A stretch of 29,575 nucleotides of DNA from Stentor coeruleus. Taxonomy: Eukaryota > Ciliophora > Heterotrichea > Heterotrichida > Stentoridae. Location: positions 1 to 29,575 of the forward strand of contig MPUH01000914.1 in assembly GCA_001970955.1 (NCBI GenBank), written 5' to 3'. A program made the position numbers and the translations under genes. Below the pieces are notes generated by a model, which did no database searches, was not told where the DNA came from, and saw only the letters and a program-made list of their open reading frames with translations. This document shows, one piece after another, positions 28,312-29,575 of the stretch (position 1 is the stretch's first letter; the number at the start of each line of letters is the position of its first letter).

Positions 28312-29358
28312 TCATCCTCCACAAAATCCACATTTCCTCATACCAACCATACCTTTCCCTCCACATTTCGGGCAAAACCCCCCACCTCTATTCCCAGCTC
28401 TTACATCCACTGCTCTTGGTGGTGGTTTAGGTTTATTAATAATATTCTTACAATTCGGTATATGCCTCTCTGCAACTTGCTGAGAATATTTCCTTGAGCA
28501 ATAAGGACACTGTTTATAATCAGAAGTAGGATCATAATGTTGTACAGGAGCTTGTATTTTCCTTATATCCCCACCTTTTTTTTCCACAATTTGCATTTTC
28601 TTAGCATATCTCACATTGTTTATAAAATCCAAATGTTGTTTTTTCCATAATGGCAGCCCAGCTTTTCTTTTTTTAATCACTCTTGGTATAGGTTTAGCTG
28701 GCATTTCATTAATAGGTCCAATACATACACTTTGATGTTTTCCTATTCTATCAGGATTGAATTTTCTTTTACATTTCCTACAAGCAACTCTATCATCAGG
28801 CTTATTTGAATATTCAGCTATTTGCATTCCTCTTGATGGTTTTTTTAATGTGCTATTTGATGAGATTTTGCCACTCTGTTCTAATGTTGGTGTACCATAA
28901 CCTCTTGAGCCTATAGGGTTTATTGTTGGGTTATTGAGTTTTGAATAGTTTTGTGGATTGTCTTGGATACGACCTTTTGGTATTGGATTTGGGGGTTTGT
29001 TAGATGAATTTCCAGTACTTGATAGCCCTGGATGATTTGATGTGAGGATTTTACCTGAGTTTAATGAAGGTTTTAGAGAAGTTAGAGGATTTACTGGGAA
29101 TTTCCCTGAAGCTAGGACGAGTTGACCTGTGTTCATCATCGGCTTTGGGACTGATGAAGATTTCCCGGGTTTTGAAGCGGCAGGACGTCCGTAGTTGTCA
29201 TTTAGGGTTTGTTTCATTATGGTTTCTTGGGTTTTCATACAAGTTTTTTCGTGGATTGGCAATGATGTTGTCCCATATTCATTTCCGCTGAGTAAAAATT
29301 ACCAGTATCTGCAAGACTCAAAACGAGGCCTGCCTGAAAATTTTCTTTGAGAATCCAT
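28312..29358 (-). CDS. ZC2HC1-type (C2HC) zinc-finger protein, two exons
   Basis: 343 residues after a 15-nt intron is removed; the start is ATG at 29358-29356. Without that first exon the first finger would lack its two N-terminal cysteines. Finger 1: C16, C19, H31, C35 (CRYCGNEYG...LPIHEKTC). Finger 2 at about 188-207 (CRKCKRKFNPDRIGKHQSVC) and finger 3 at about 279-298 (CPYCSRKYSQQVAERHIPNC) have the same C2HC form. A low-complexity Pro/Ser/Asn-rich linker fills about 45-170. The end (CPKCGGKG...CGFCGG) has two CxxC pairs like a DnaJ-type zinc ribbon. Members of this family are conserved in ciliated eukaryotes but poorly understood. Ends in TGA, followed by GTATTATAA, so a TGA-as-Trp code would add only three residues. 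Confidence 0.9.
29288..29302 (-). other. 15-nt intron of the ZC2HC1-type gene
   Basis: On the minus strand GTAATTTTTACTCAG, phase 2 (splits a TGC Cys codon), A at position 10. Splicing joins ESCRYC to GNEYGTTSLPIHEKTC and completes the first zinc finger. If retained, a TAA arises immediately. Confidence 0.95.
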
Positions 29359-29575
29359 TTTTTAGTATTAACTTCGATACAAATCAGAGTTGTTAGGGAT
29401 ATTATAGGATGGAAATTATTGAAGGGTAGGTCTAAAGAGTTTGTAGTATTTTATATGAAGGCAATTTTTATTGATTTTTGTAGGTTTTAAAATTTTGTTT
29501 AGGATTTTATTTAGGATGTGTTTTGATAATTATTAAAGATGAGTTTTTAGAATAAACAAAATTTTATTATTATTA
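29359..29575. other. 5' flank of the ZC2HC1-type gene
   Basis: Forward-strand G-rich, hence C-rich on the sense strand of the gene, as in the other 5' flanks. No feature recognised before the window ends. Confidence 0.4.

Noticed and set aside
28312..28314. TGA as a Trp codon (Blepharisma-type code)
   Set aside because: All conserved Trp positions in the window use TGG and no gene needs TGA read through; treating it as Trp adds only three residues to one gene.
1..29575. tRNA, rRNA, telomere repeats, CRISPR arrays, transposase genes
   Set aside because: Looked for by eye in the spacers on both strands; nothing with the required signatures was found. A covariance-model search could still find a small RNA.

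Overview
The window looks like macronuclear DNA of a heterotrich ciliate, most likely Stentor. Three lines of evidence point there. (1) The coding regions are nearly intron-free, but four gene models only close if a 15-nt GT...AG intron is removed; each of these introns has an A at position 10. (2) The standard genetic code fits: tryptophan is TGG throughout, no conserved gene needs TAA, TAG or TGA read as sense, and TGA ends the last gene. This argues against Blepharisma-type (TGA = Trp) or Tetrahymena/Paramecium-type codes. (3) The DNA is AT-rich with short spacers, and all recognisable proteins are eukaryotic. The genus is inferred; no rRNA or telomere is present.

Layout, left to right: a papain-family cysteine protease (+); a divergent importin-alpha (-) whose frame is broken by a 55-bp tandem duplication; the relic of an AGC-type protein kinase (-); a DHHC-family protein that has lost its catalytic cysteine (+); a very large secreted or surface type I membrane protein (+), broken by a 139-bp tandem duplication; a decayed, internally deleted second copy of that gene (+); an unrecognised 705-residue protein with a B-box-like zinc cluster and an internal 51-residue duplication (-); a small coiled-coil protein (-); an ankyrin-DHHC palmitoyltransferase (+) with two identical 15-nt introns; a possible 46-residue membrane microprotein (+); an SCP/CTDSP-type phosphatase with one 15-nt intron (+); a compact BRCA2 homologue with two BRC-like repeats (+); a spacer with two nested tandem duplications and a single N; a USP32-like deubiquitinase (+); a phosphopantetheine adenylyltransferase fused to an HD phosphohydrolase (+); and a ZC2HC1-type zinc-finger protein with one 15-nt intron (-).

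The genes do not form one pathway. The run from about 16.5 to 27.8 kb is tightly packed and co-oriented (gaps of 5, 57 and 36 nt at three junctions) but functionally mixed: lipidation, phosphatase, recombination, deubiquitination and CoA synthesis. I see no new multi-gene system. The most interesting material is structural: the tiny introns, five two-copy tandem duplications (two of which break genes), two gene relics in the spacers, an orientation-linked G/C strand skew, and three proteins altered at key functional sites or in domain make-up (DHHC-like, importin-alpha-like, PPAT-HD).
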